Below, one piece after another: positions 20,533-30,307 of a stretch of DNA of 64,000 nt (position 1 is its first letter; each line of letters opens with the position of its first letter). Origin of the DNA: Acinetobacter sp. ANC 4558 (GTDB lineage: Bacteria; Pseudomonadota; Gammaproteobacteria; Pseudomonadales; Moraxellaceae); contig NZ_NEGH01000015.1 of assembly GCF_002135375.1 (NCBI RefSeq), positions 1 through 64,000 on the forward strand. Reading direction: 5' to 3'. The position numbers and the translations under genes are program-made. The notes below the pieces were generated by a model. It did no database searches and was not told where the DNA came from. It saw nothing but the letters and a program-made list of their open reading frames with translations.

Positions 20533-21333
20533 ATGACTTTAGTGAATAATTCAAAAAATTGGACCATCATTCAAATTACGGACACCCATCTAATGAATCA
20601 TGATGGGTTAGAATTTGTTCATATGAACCCTGCTGAAACCTTTCATGCTGTGATGCATGATATTCAAATACGTTATCCACATGCAGATGCCATTATTCAT
20701 ACAGGAGATTTAGCCCAAGTCGCAGCACCTGAAACCTATCAATATTATCTTTCTTTTATCAGTCAATTTAAAATTCCACATTATCAAATTCCTGGTAATC
20801 ATGATAATTCAGATATTTTTCCTTTCTATAAAAACCGTAATGAGGCACATGCGATTCATTTCGGTGAATGGACGATTATTCTGCTAAATAGTGCAGTAAA
20901 AGACCAAGTTTATGGGTTTATTGAACCAAAGCAACTTGATCAACTTGATCAACTTCTAACTCAATATAAAAATCAACATATTATTATTACCTGTCATCAC
21001 CACCCTTTTGAAATGCACTCTCATTGGCTTGATCATCATATTTTAAAAAATACCAGTCATTTAACCGATATTTTAGCCAAACATCAAAATACTAAACTCG
21101 TTCTATTTGGTCATGTCCATCAAGACTCATGGAATCAATGGAACGGCATCTCATTTTATTCCACACCATCTACATGTGTACAATTTAAACCGAAGAGTGA
21201 AAATTTTGCATTAGATGAAGAAGCGCCAGGTTATCGAGTTTTACATTTAAAAGAAAATGGTGAGTTTGAAACAAAAATTCATCGGATAAGCCATAAAGTT
21301 GTCAAAATAAATGCACATATTTCAGGTTACTAA
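20533..21333 (+). CDS. cpdA: 3',5'-cyclic-AMP phosphodiesterase
   Basis: A 266-aa calcineurin-like metallophosphodiesterase. The metal-binding motifs are in order: DTH (about 16), GDLAQ (about 58), GNHDN (about 89), CHHHPF (about 155) and FGHVHQD (about 194). These are the two-metal ligands of the CpdA/Icc class, which lower cAMP. It follows nudF closely in an apparent operon. In Acinetobacter cAMP feeds Vfr-type control of pili and competence, so the role may be regulatory. That link is inference. Confidence 0.9.
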   Translation: MTLVNNSKNWTIIQITDTHLMNHDGLEFVHMNPAETFHAVMHDIQIRYPHADAIIHTGDLAQVAAPETYQYYLSFISQFKIPHYQIPGNHDNSDIFPFYKNRNEAHAIHFGEWTIILLNSAVKDQVYGFIEPKQLDQLDQLLTQYKNQHIIITCHHHPFEMHSHWLDHHILKNTSHLTDILAKHQNTKLVLFGHVHQDSWNQWNGISFYSTPSTCVQFKPKSENFALDEEAPGYRVLHLKENGEFETKIHRISHKVVKINAHISGY

Positions 21334-21547
21334 CTTTTAATTTTATCAATTTTGCATTACTTTAATGCGTTCGAAATAAAATGTGATCAGTCTATTGCCG
21401 ACAACTTAGACTATCAAAATAGATAAAAAGTCTATATCATGACGACCCCCGAGGGAACATTCTCTTGGCTGGAATGAATGAAAGACACTTGCACATCACC
21501 ATATTTTTTGCGTATCGATAATACGTATATGATGAGGATTGCCCTAT

Positions 21548-22072
21548 ATGGCGAATGACAACCAAAATCAAGTCTTGGATGACCAAACTGATCTTGTAGA
21601 CGACAAAGCTACAAAACGTGTGCGTAAGCCAAAGCCAAAGGCAGACGGTGGAACAACTGCTAGCTTATTTGGTATTGAGCCTTATCAACCTAAGAAAAAT
21701 GAAGAATATATGTCCGAAGGACAACTCGAACATTTCAAAAAAATTCTTTTGGCTTGGAAAACCGAGTTAATGTCTGAAGTTGATCGTACATTAAATACCA
21801 TGCAGGATGAAAATACAGCACTTCCTGATGTGAATGACCGTGCGACACAAGAAGAAGAGTTTGCAATTGAATTGCGTACTCGTGATCGTGAGCGCAAATT
21901 AATTCGCAAAATTGAGCAATCAATTGAAGCAATTAAAAATGACGATTATGGCTTCTGTGAAACCTGCGGCATCGAAATTGGCTTACGTCGCTTAGAAGCA
22001 CGTCCAACTGCAACATTATGTATCGACTGTAAAACTCTGGCAGAGATCAAAGAGAAGCAAAATAACGGTTAA
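21548..22072 (+). CDS. dksA: RNA polymerase-binding transcription factor DksA
   Basis: A 174-aa DksA that acts with ppGpp on rRNA and amino-acid promoters. The N-terminus is a low-complexity acidic/basic tail. A coiled coil with the tip motif [13 protein letters not shown] is near 95-110. The zinc finger CETC-x17-CIDC is near the C-terminus. The ATG at 21548 has GAGG 11 bases upstream, and a TTG three codons earlier is too close to it. A 15-bp palindrome (CGTAT..ATACG, 21511-21525) sits just before the ribosome site. gluQ follows after 2 bp, the same pair as in E. coli. Confidence 0.96.
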   Translation: MANDNQNQVLDDQTDLVDDKATKRVRKPKPKADGGTTASLFGIEPYQPKKNEEYMSEGQLEHFKKILLAWKTELMSEVDRTLNTMQDENTALPDVNDRATQEEEFAIELRTRDRERKLIRKIEQSIEAIKNDDYGFCETCGIEIGLRRLEARPTATLCIDCKTLAEIKEKQNNG

Positions 22073-22074
22073 AG

Positions 22075-22989
22075 ATGTTATTTAATCGTCCTCCTCTCCC
22101 TCTATTTCAGGGAGAGGGTAAAAGGATACCTTATACAGGTCGATTTGCCCCATCTCCTACTGGCCCTTTACACTTCGGCTCTTTGATTACTGCTGTCGCA
22201 AGTTATTGTGATGCACGTTCTCAACACGGTATTTGGCATGTTCGTATTGAAGATACAGATATTCCTCGTATTTCTCCAGGAAGTGAAGAACATATTCTAC
22301 GTTCGATTGATGCTTTTCAATTTGAACCCGATTCAGAAATTATTTTTCAAAAAAATCGTATAAATATCTATAATCATGTGATTGAACAACTCAAACAAAA
22401 TCATCTGGTTTATGCCTGTCAATGCACAAGAAAAATATTAGGTTCTAATCATATTTACACAGGAACTTGCCAATCTCTCAACTTAAACTTCACCAATCAA
22501 GCTATTCGCGTCAAAGTGGATGATTTAGATATTTGTTTTGAGGACCGCTTGCAAGGTCGACACTGTTCCAATTTAAGCCACGATTTAGGTGACTTTGTAC
22601 TTAAGCGTAGAGATGGTGTAATCAATTACCAGCTTGCAGTTGTTGTTGATGATTATTTACAAGGAATCACGCACGTTGTTCGAGGTGCTGACTTACTCGA
22701 CAATACTGCACGACAAATTTGGCTTACCCGATTATTGGCGTATCCGCAGCTTCAATATCTACACCTTCCCTTGGCAATGAATGGACAAGGACAAAAGCTT
22801 TCTAAACAAAATTTAGCTCACGCATTAGATTTATCAAAAGCGCCAGAACTGCTGCAACAAGCCTTAATTGCATTGCATCAACCCAGTGTTGAATTAGACA
22901 CACCAGCGCGAATGTTAAAACAAGCCATTGCTCAATGGAATATACAACGCATTCCAAAAGCAACAGAGCTCAATGGTATATATCTATAA
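22075..22989 (+). CDS. gluQ: Glutamyl-Q tRNA(Asp) synthetase
   Basis: A 304-aa truncated GluRS paralogue that loads glutamate onto queuosine in tRNA-Asp. It shows GRFAPSPTGPLHFGSL (the HIGH-like site, about 22-37), zinc ligands CQC..YTGTC, and GQKLSKQN in place of KMSKS. It lacks the anticodon-binding domain, as expected. Residues about 6-15 (PPLPLFQGEG) are encoded by an imperfect palindromic repeat, so the N-terminus looks acquired. No other in-frame start lies before the catalytic motif. It follows dksA by 2 bp and is probably coupled to it. Confidence 0.93.
   Translation: MLFNRPPLPLFQGEGKRIPYTGRFAPSPTGPLHFGSLITAVASYCDARSQHGIWHVRIEDTDIPRISPGSEEHILRSIDAFQFEPDSEIIFQKNRINIYNHVIEQLKQNHLVYACQCTRKILGSNHIYTGTCQSLNLNFTNQAIRVKVDDLDICFEDRLQGRHCSNLSHDLGDFVLKRRDGVINYQLAVVVDDYLQGITHVVRGADLLDNTARQIWLTRLLAYPQLQYLHLPLAMNGQGQKLSKQNLAHALDLSKAPELLQQALIALHQPSVELDTPARMLKQAIAQWNIQRIPKATELNGIYL
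22093..22117. repeat. Palindromic repeat inside the gluQ 5' end
   Basis: CCTCTCCCT (22093-22101) and AGGGAGAGG (22109-22117) form a perfect 9-bp inverted repeat with a 7-nt loop. This resembles the CCCTCTCCC/GGGAGAGGG intergenic palindromes common in bacterial genomes. Here it is in frame and translated. Confidence 0.7.
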
Positions 22990-22997
22990 ATAATAAA

Positions 22998-23027
22998 AAA
23001 CCGAACATCACTCATCATGTTCGGTTT
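22998..23027 (-). terminator. Bidirectional terminator between gluQ and ftsW
   Basis: AAACCGAACAT-cactcatc-ATGTTCGGTTT. On the minus strand it is followed by TTTTTT, so it is strong for murD-ftsW. On the plus strand the T-run is shorter. Confidence 0.82.
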
Positions 23028-23050
23028 CATTTATTGAAAGTTACAAAAAC

Positions 23051-24247
23051 CTAAAAACTTGACTCTTCCCGACTTGGATTCTTTTCATGCGTCATCGATT
23101 CAATTTTTAAAATCAAACTAATCATCACGGCACAAATAATTAAAGATGAGCCACCATAACTGATGAATGGTAAAGTTAAGCCTTTGGTAGGTAACATTCC
23201 CATATTCATCCCCGCATTAACCAATATTTGTAAAAGAAAAATGATACTAATGCCGTAAGCTAAATAACCAGCGCGTAGATATTGATTTTGTAATGCACGA
23301 TGACCAATACGAATACAACAAATGAGCATTGTGAATGAAAGCAGTAAAACTACAAAAATACCTGAAAAACCGAATTCTTCCCCTAATACAGCTAACATAA
23401 AGTCCGTATGTGCTTCTGGAAGATATGACATTTTTTGGATGCTATGCCCTAAACCAACACCAAACCATTCTCCACGTCCAAATGCCATCAGCGCATTTGA
23501 CAACTGATACCCTGCACCTAATGGATCACTCCATGGATTAGAAAATGACATTAAGCGTTCAAAACGATATGGCTCAAAAACCACCAAGAAAACAAAGGCT
23601 GCAATAATTGCCCCAAAGGCAATTGCAAACTGAATAAGCGGTGCTCCAGCAAGGAAGAATACACCCAACATGGTTAGTGCAATTACAACGGTTGCACCCA
23701 AATCAGGTTCTGCCATGACCAAGCCAACCGTTGCTGCCATAATCACGGCAAGGCGGATCAAACCTTTAATATTATTCCGAACTTCTGCTGCACGTCGTAC
23801 CACATAATCTGCGGTAAAAATGGCCATCATTACTTTGGCTACTTCTGAGGCTTGTAACGTGAACCCCGCGATACGAATCCAACGTTTAGAACCATTGACC
23901 TCCGTTCCAACAACCAAAACCGCTGCCAACAAAACAATGGTAATAATCCACAAGAAAAAAGTGTTATTAAACCATGTGTTTAATGGAATACGATAAACAA
24001 CAAATGCAGCAACTACAGCGACTAAAATGGAAATACCATGCCGACTCACATAATGAAAGGCATCTTCATGCATACGATCTGCATAGGGCATGGATGCTGA
24101 AGCGACCATCATGGTTCCAATGCACAATAATGCCAATACACAGAAAATAAGAATATTTCTAACATTTAACTCTGCTGGTAATTTCGGCAACCACCGTTCA
24201 AATGTCGCACTCATTTTTTGTATAGTATTCTGAGCAAACCCAGCCAT
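23051..24247 (-). CDS. ftsW: Septal peptidoglycan glycosyltransferase FtsW
   Basis: A 398-aa SEDS-family membrane enzyme with about ten membrane helices and a cytoplasmic N-terminus. SEDS landmarks are visible: NGSKRWI, GEEFGF (SYLPEAHTDFMLAVLGEEFG) and the C-terminal LPFISYGGSS. FtsW polymerises septal glycan with FtsI. The adjacency to murD (22 bp) fits the dcw-type pair and favours FtsW over RodA. Confidence 0.93.
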   Translation of the reverse strand: MAGFAQNTIQKMSATFERWLPKLPAELNVRNILIFCVLALLCIGTMMVASASMPYADRMHEDAFHYVSRHGISILVAVVAAFVVYRIPLNTWFNNTFFLWIITIVLLAAVLVVGTEVNGSKRWIRIAGFTLQASEVAKVMMAIFTADYVVRRAAEVRNNIKGLIRLAVIMAATVGLVMAEPDLGATVVIALTMLGVFFLAGAPLIQFAIAFGAIIAAFVFLVVFEPYRFERLMSFSNPWSDPLGAGYQLSNALMAFGRGEWFGVGLGHSIQKMSYLPEAHTDFMLAVLGEEFGFSGIFVVLLLSFTMLICCIRIGHRALQNQYLRAGYLAYGISIIFLLQILVNAGMNMGMLPTKGLTLPFISYGGSSLIICAVMISLILKIESMTHEKNPSREESSF

Positions 24248-24269
24248 ACTGAAATCCTTAATTATTTTC

Positions 24270-25646
<1,377 letters not shown>

Positions 25647-25724
25647 TCAGAAATGTTAGCACTTTGCTATTTTATTTGCTTTTTCTGTTTTCATTTTCTT
25701 GCATTTTTTTGTGTCAGTGCGTAA

Positions 25725-25748
25725 AAAGCCGTCTATTTAGACGGCTTT
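25725..25748 (-). terminator. Terminator downstream of the feo cluster
   Basis: AAAGCCGTCT-attt-AGACGGCTTT, a perfect 10-bp stem, with TTTTTAC following on the minus strand. It separates the feo operon from murD. Confidence 0.82.
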
Positions 25749-25781
25749 ATGAACTATTAATTCAAGTAAAATACAAAAGTT

Positions 25782-26033
25782 CTATTTCCATTTAACTGCT
25801 TGAACTTCTGCTTTCTTCGCAGGTTGATCTTCAGATACAGCGCAGCCACAACCACCACCACAGCCAGCAGCTGTAGCAGGTCTAAGCCATTTTGCTAAAG
25901 TTGCCCAGCCTTTTTGTTCACATGAATTTGACAATGACATAAACACTGAGCCTGATGTTTTCGGAAATACCTTTTTAAACACCACAACAGCACTCCAAAT
26001 CACCAATACTGCCACAATTAAAATTTCAAGCAT
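25782..26033 (-). CDS. Small cysteine-rich membrane protein downstream of feoB
   Basis: An 83-aa protein with an N-terminal hydrophobic helix (about 3-20), a basic segment with one cysteine (SCEQKGW), then a glycine-cysteine cluster CGGGCGC near 58-64 and a Lys/Glu-rich tail. It follows feoB by 26 bp and should be co-transcribed with feoAB. Cys-rich small partners of FeoB are widespread. The CxxxCxC pattern suggests metal or Fe-S binding, but the function is not known. It is not a recognisable FeoC winged helix. Confidence 0.78.
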   Translation of the reverse strand: MLEILIVAVLVIWSAVVVFKKVFPKTSGSVFMSLSNSCEQKGWATLAKWLRPATAAGCGGGCGCAVSEDQPAKKAEVQAVKWK

Positions 26034-26059
26034 TTCAATCTCCTACTACTTGACGTAAT

Positions 26060-27916
26060 TTAACCCAAGTAATGTGATGCAATTTGATATGTCAGGAACG
26101 ACATCAAATATGCTAAACCAAATAGATAAATGGTCATGAAACTTACAGTTCTCCACGAACCTGTTTCACGGCGTACTGTTGCCAAAGTTGCCAAACAATG
26201 TGGTGCATAAATAAACCACACCAGTAATGACAAACCTGTTGCCAATGTCCAGCCCAATTCACCCCCACCACTAATGATCGAGATTAAACCTTCTGACATT
26301 GTGTCTTCATCAACTGCAGACAAGGCATAAACTGTGCCTAATGCAGCAACTACGACTTCACGTGCCGCCATTGCAGGAATTAAAGCAATACAAATTTGCC
26401 AATTAAAACCAAGTGGCGCAAAAATTGGTTGTAATACATGTCCCAACATTCCTGCAAATGAATAGTCAATTTCAGGTAAGGTTGCACCTTCTGGTGGTTG
26501 CGGGAATGTACATAAGAACCACAGTAAAATTGATAAAGCAAAGATGATTCCACCTACACGCTTTAAGAAAATCATACCTCGGTCTAACAAACCAATCCAA
26601 ATATTTTTTAAATCTGGAAAACGATAGCTTGGTAATTCCATGAGTAACATTTGCTGAGATTTATCTTTTTGGAAAAACTTCAATACAAATGAAACGCAAA
26701 GTGCACTTAAAATGCCTGCCATATATAATGCAAACATCACCAACCCTTGAAGATTAAAAATCCCCCAAACGGTTTCTGCTGGAATAAATGCTGCGATAAG
26801 TAATGCATATACAGGTAACCGAGCCGAACAGGTCATTAACGGTGCAACAAAAATCGTTGTTAAGCGATCCCGTGGATCGGAAATACTACGTGTTGCCATA
26901 ATGCCTGGAACAGCACACGCAAAACTAGATAATAGTGGAATAAAAGCACGACCACTTAAGCCTGCCTTATACATTAACTTATCAAGCAAAAATGCAGCGC
27001 GTGGTAAATAACCCGATTCTTCTAACACTAAAATAAAGAAGAATAAAATTAAAATTTGCGGTAAAAAGACAATCACACTTCCAGCGCCCGCAATAATTCC
27101 ATCAACCACGAGGCTGTTCAACATAGGCTGTGAAATATGCTCACCGAGATATTCACCAAACCATGCAAAAAATTCTTCAATTCCATCCATAAATGGTGCT
27201 GCCCAAGCAAACACCGCTTGGAAAATGATAAACATCATGACAGCTAAGCTGAGTAAGCCCAAAACTGGATGTAAGAAAATTTTATCGATAAATGCTGTAC
27301 GTTTATCTTCTTGGTCGATATATACCACAACATCATTCAATAATGCCGTGATTTTTTGATGATCATCACCCACTAAACCCGTCATTTCTGTTCGAGGTAC
27401 TGCATATTTTTGATCATCTAAAGCATGCTTTAAAGCTTCAATGCCTGAACTACGAACAGCAACCGTTTCTACAACAGGAATACCCAAACGCTCTGAAAGT
27501 TTTTGAGTATTAATTTGCATACCACGGCGACGTGCTTCATCCATCATGTTTAGTACAAGTAAGACCGGACGGCCTAACTCGATCATCTCTAGAACTAATC
27601 CTAGATGAAGCTTTAAGTTTGTCGCATCAACTACACATAAAAAAGCGTCTTGATTGCCCTCTTCCTCAATTTTACCGTGTACAACATCTCGGGTAATTGC
27701 CTCATCAGGACTCGTGGCATCAAGACTATAGGCGCCAGGTAAATCGAGTACTCGAACAGGTCGACCTGAAGGAAGGGTAAATTGTCCCACTTTACGCTCA
27801 ACAGTTACACCCGCATAGTTTGCAACTTTTTGGCGCGTGCCTGTCAAATGGTTAAATAATGATGTTTTACCACAGTTTGGATTACCTACAAGGGCAATAC
27901 GTAACGCATCACTCAT
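26060..27916 (-). CDS. feoB: Ferrous iron transporter FeoB
   Basis: A 618-aa inner-membrane Fe(II) transporter. The N-terminal G domain carries the P-loop GNPNCGKTS (11-19) and DLPGAYSL (G3 region). A helical spacer and a membrane domain with paired Gate motifs follow (FFFILVLEESGYLPRAAF and the later repeat). At 618 aa it is shorter than E. coli FeoB (about 770 aa). Start and the feoA stop overlap by 4 nt (ATGA). Fur control is likely (site at 28214-28232). Confidence 0.95.
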   Translation of the reverse strand: MSDALRIALVGNPNCGKTSLFNHLTGTRQKVANYAGVTVERKVGQFTLPSGRPVRVLDLPGAYSLDATSPDEAITRDVVHGKIEEEGNQDAFLCVVDATNLKLHLGLVLEMIELGRPVLLVLNMMDEARRRGMQINTQKLSERLGIPVVETVAVRSSGIEALKHALDDQKYAVPRTEMTGLVGDDHQKITALLNDVVVYIDQEDKRTAFIDKIFLHPVLGLLSLAVMMFIIFQAVFAWAAPFMDGIEEFFAWFGEYLGEHISQPMLNSLVVDGIIAGAGSVIVFLPQILILFFFILVLEESGYLPRAAFLLDKLMYKAGLSGRAFIPLLSSFACAVPGIMATRSISDPRDRLTTIFVAPLMTCSARLPVYALLIAAFIPAETVWGIFNLQGLVMFALYMAGILSALCVSFVLKFFQKDKSQQMLLMELPSYRFPDLKNIWIGLLDRGMIFLKRVGGIIFALSILLWFLCTFPQPPEGATLPEIDYSFAGMLGHVLQPIFAPLGFNWQICIALIPAMAAREVVVAALGTVYALSAVDEDTMSEGLISIISGGGELGWTLATGLSLLVWFIYAPHCLATLATVRRETGSWRTVSFMTIYLFGLAYLMSFLTYQIASHYLG

Positions 27917-28176
27917 GCAGATGCTCCTCCTACGCCAATTTCCACTTTTTCGGCTTCGATTTTACGTAATGCAAAACGAGTAAATCCAACTTGAATTAAA
28001 ATCGGATCACCACCAAAAATACCTTTCGTGATGACTTGTACCGTCGTACCTGGTACAAATCCTAAAGTCTCTAAACGACTTGCTATTAGGTCTGCTTCAG
28101 AATTACTGCTATTTTCTGAGCGATGTACTTTCTGAATGATAGCAGTCTGTTTAACTTTTAAATCAGATAAACGCAC
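27913..28176 (-). CDS. feoA: Ferrous iron transport protein A
   Basis: An 87-aa SH3-like protein that supports FeoB. It has the typical RLSDLKVKQTAII beginning, a central RLETLGFVPGTTVQV and the C-terminal LRKIEAEKVEI. It is the first gene of feoA-feoB-Cys-rich gene and is coupled to feoB by ATGA. Confidence 0.94.
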   Translation of the reverse strand: MRLSDLKVKQTAIIQKVHRSENSSNSEADLIASRLETLGFVPGTTVQVITKGIFGGDPILIQVGFTRFALRKIEAEKVEIGVGGASA

Positions 28177-28213
28177 GATATCAAATCCTTAACAATTTTG
28201 AACATTATACAAA

Positions 28214-28232
28214 CAAATGAGAATAATTATCA
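28214..28232 (-). promoter_or_regulatory. Fur box before feoA
   Basis: On the minus strand GATAATTATTCTCATTTG closely resembles the GATAATGATAATCATTATC consensus. It lies about 40 bp before the feoA ATG, in the expected promoter zone. Iron-replete Fur should repress the operon. Confidence 0.7.
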
Positions 28233-28351
28233 AATCGATTCGAGTTTTATTCTTATTTCCTTATATCACATCGACAGCCCAAAAGTTTTACATTAGAGTA
28301 ACGATTTGAAAGTCATTGCTTAATCCATAAAGACTCAATCGAATTTAATTT

Positions 28352-29269
28352 ATGCTAAATAAAAAACCTCGTATTCCCACACCAACCCTCATTCCAGAAC
28401 ACTTAAGTTATTTATGCGGATATCGAGACTACTTAATTGCGCATACCGTTAGTCCACATACACGAAATGCTTACTTATCTGATTTAATTCAATGTAGCGA
28501 ATATCACAAAAGCCCTTTACCCAGTTGGAATAGTGAAGATATTGCAGACATTTTGCTTGAACTCACCAAACAAGGTAAAAGTCCACGCTCTATTGCACGG
28601 TCACTATCTGCACTACGTTCTTTTTTTAAATTTTTACGTGAACAAAAACTCAGATCTGACAATCCTGTGGCTGTACACAAAACTCCTAAAATTGGTCGTG
28701 CATTACCGAAAGATTTATCTGAACAAGATGTAGAAGCTCTTATTCAAGCACCAAATACCTCCACAGTTCTTGGTTTAAGAGATCGAGCAATGTTTGAAGT
28801 GCTTTATGCTTGCGGATTGCGCGTCACAGAATTACTTAATTTACGCTTAGAATTAATCAATTTAAAACAAGGTTATTTACGAATTGTAGGTAAAGGAAAT
28901 AAAGAACGATTGGTTCCTTTAGGACAAATTGCCTGTGAGTGGGTTGAAAAATACTTAAATACTGCACGTCCCGAGTTACATAAAACCTCCACAGATTACC
29001 TTTTTCTAACACAGCATGGCGGAATCATGAGTCGGCAAAATTTTTGGTACGCTATTAAACGCTATGCACTTCAAGCTGGAATTCAAGCTGAACTTTCACC
29101 ACATACCCTAAGGCATGCCTTTGCGACCCACCTACTTAATCACGGTGCAGATTTACGTGTCGTTCAAATGTTACTGGGACATAGTGATTTATCTACTACA
29201 CAAATTTATACACATGTTGCTCAAATTAGAATGCAACAATTACACGCAATGTATCATCCTAGGGCATAA
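28352..29269 (+). CDS. xerD: Site-specific tyrosine recombinase XerD
   Basis: A 305-aa tyrosine recombinase that with XerC resolves chromosome dimers at dif. The N-terminal SAM-like core-binding domain (about 20-105) is followed by the catalytic domain. Its Arg is in YACGLRVTELL, the Lys in GKGNKERLVP, HxxR in PHTLRHAFATH, then HSDLSTTQIYTH with the nucleophile Tyr. The neighbour dsbC and then hom-thrC match the Pseudomonas xerD locus, which distinguishes it from xerC and from mobile integrases. Confidence 0.92.
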   Translation: MLNKKPRIPTPTLIPEHLSYLCGYRDYLIAHTVSPHTRNAYLSDLIQCSEYHKSPLPSWNSEDIADILLELTKQGKSPRSIARSLSALRSFFKFLREQKLRSDNPVAVHKTPKIGRALPKDLSEQDVEALIQAPNTSTVLGLRDRAMFEVLYACGLRVTELLNLRLELINLKQGYLRIVGKGNKERLVPLGQIACEWVEKYLNTARPELHKTSTDYLFLTQHGGIMSRQNFWYAIKRYALQAGIQAELSPHTLRHAFATHLLNHGADLRVVQMLLGHSDLSTTQIYTHVAQIRMQQLHAMYHPRA

Positions 29270-29373
29270 CCTCAATACTTCACCAAATTTATAGCACAAA
29301 GATTTTTTTCTCCATTGACGATTTTTTGTTATGCTACAGGCTCATTTTTAATATTCGCAATAAAGGGTTAATG

Positions 29374-30186
29374 ATGGCTTTTACCCACTCAAAAATCTTC
29401 CTTGCATGTGCACTTACATCTACTATTTTTCTTTCAGCATGCTCAAAATCAGATGATGAAAAGAAAGCAGGCACATTAACCGCGAGTGCTCCTGCTACAG
29501 GTGAAGCATCTAATCTTTCTGAACGTAATGCTCAGCATCGTCTTATTCAAACCTTAACTGAACATTTTAAAACAGCAGGTATTACTGCCAAAATAGAAAG
29601 TGTTCAACCGACTGAAGTCCCTAATTTATTTTGGGTTAGCGTTGAAGGGATGCCCGCGATTTATGCAACGGCAGATGGAAAATATATCATTCAAGGTGAT
29701 GTCATCCGTTTAGGTACTAAACAGCTCGTGAATGTGAGTGAACCATTACAAGCTGCATCGAATAAAGCATTGTTAGCTCAACTAAAACCTGAAGATTTGA
29801 TTATCTATAAGGCAAAAGGCAAAACCAAACATGTCATTTACGTGTTTACGGACGTCAGTTGCCCATATTGCCATAAACTTCATGAACATCTCGATGAAAT
29901 TAATGCCAAAGGAATTGAGGTTCGTTATATTGCTTGGCCGCGTGGTGAAGAATTCATACCAGCAATGGAAAATGTTTGGTGTAGTAAAGATCGTCAGGCT
30001 GCTTTTAACAAAGCAATTGCAGGAGAACACGTTGATTCAGCGATCTGTAAAAATCCTGTGAGTGACCAATATCAACTTGGCGTGAAGATGGGCGTAAACG
30101 GAACACCTGCAATTTATAATGCAGAGGGATTGTATTTAGGTGGATATTTAACTCCTGATGAGTTATCAAACCGTTTAAATAACTAA
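29374..30186 (+). CDS. dsbC: Thiol:disulfide interchange protein DsbC, lipoprotein form
   Basis: A 270-aa periplasmic disulfide isomerase. The C-terminal thioredoxin fold has active site SCPYCHK (Cys163 and Cys166). The N-terminal dimerisation domain is about residues 50-130. The signal sequence ends in LSAC (Cys23), a good lipobox followed by Ser24, so the protein may be a lipoprotein rather than soluble. I choose the second of two adjacent ATGs, six bases after AAAGGG. It lies downstream of xerD as in enterobacteria and pseudomonads. Confidence 0.9.
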   Translation: MAFTHSKIFLACALTSTIFLSACSKSDDEKKAGTLTASAPATGEASNLSERNAQHRLIQTLTEHFKTAGITAKIESVQPTEVPNLFWVSVEGMPAIYATADGKYIIQGDVIRLGTKQLVNVSEPLQAASNKALLAQLKPEDLIIYKAKGKTKHVIYVFTDVSCPYCHKLHEHLDEINAKGIEVRYIAWPRGEEFIPAMENVWCSKDRQAAFNKAIAGEHVDSAICKNPVSDQYQLGVKMGVNGTPAIYNAEGLYLGGYLTPDELSNRLNN

Positions 30187-30307
30187 ATTTTATATTTTAA
30201 ATTACTGTTTTTTATAAGTATATATATTCTTAAATATCCGCTAGAGTCATCGCGTTTTTTTAGCTATGATCTATGCTTAAATTATAAATTGATATATGGA
30301 GTGTGAC

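Noticed and set aside
20934..20959. Short tandem repeat in cpdA (CAACTTGAT units)
   Set aside because: Encodes LDQLDQ within a helix of a conserved enzyme. Two to three units only, with no sign of a VNTR or CRISPR.
21511..21525. Palindrome CGTAT..ATACG before dksA
   Set aside because: A 5-bp stem is likely by chance in this AT-rich DNA. It is noted under dksA but there is no consensus to name a regulator.
28352..29269. Tyrosine recombinase as a mobile-element integrase
   Set aside because: Full XerD motifs and the xerD-dsbC-hom-thrC context. No att-like repeats or phage genes nearby.
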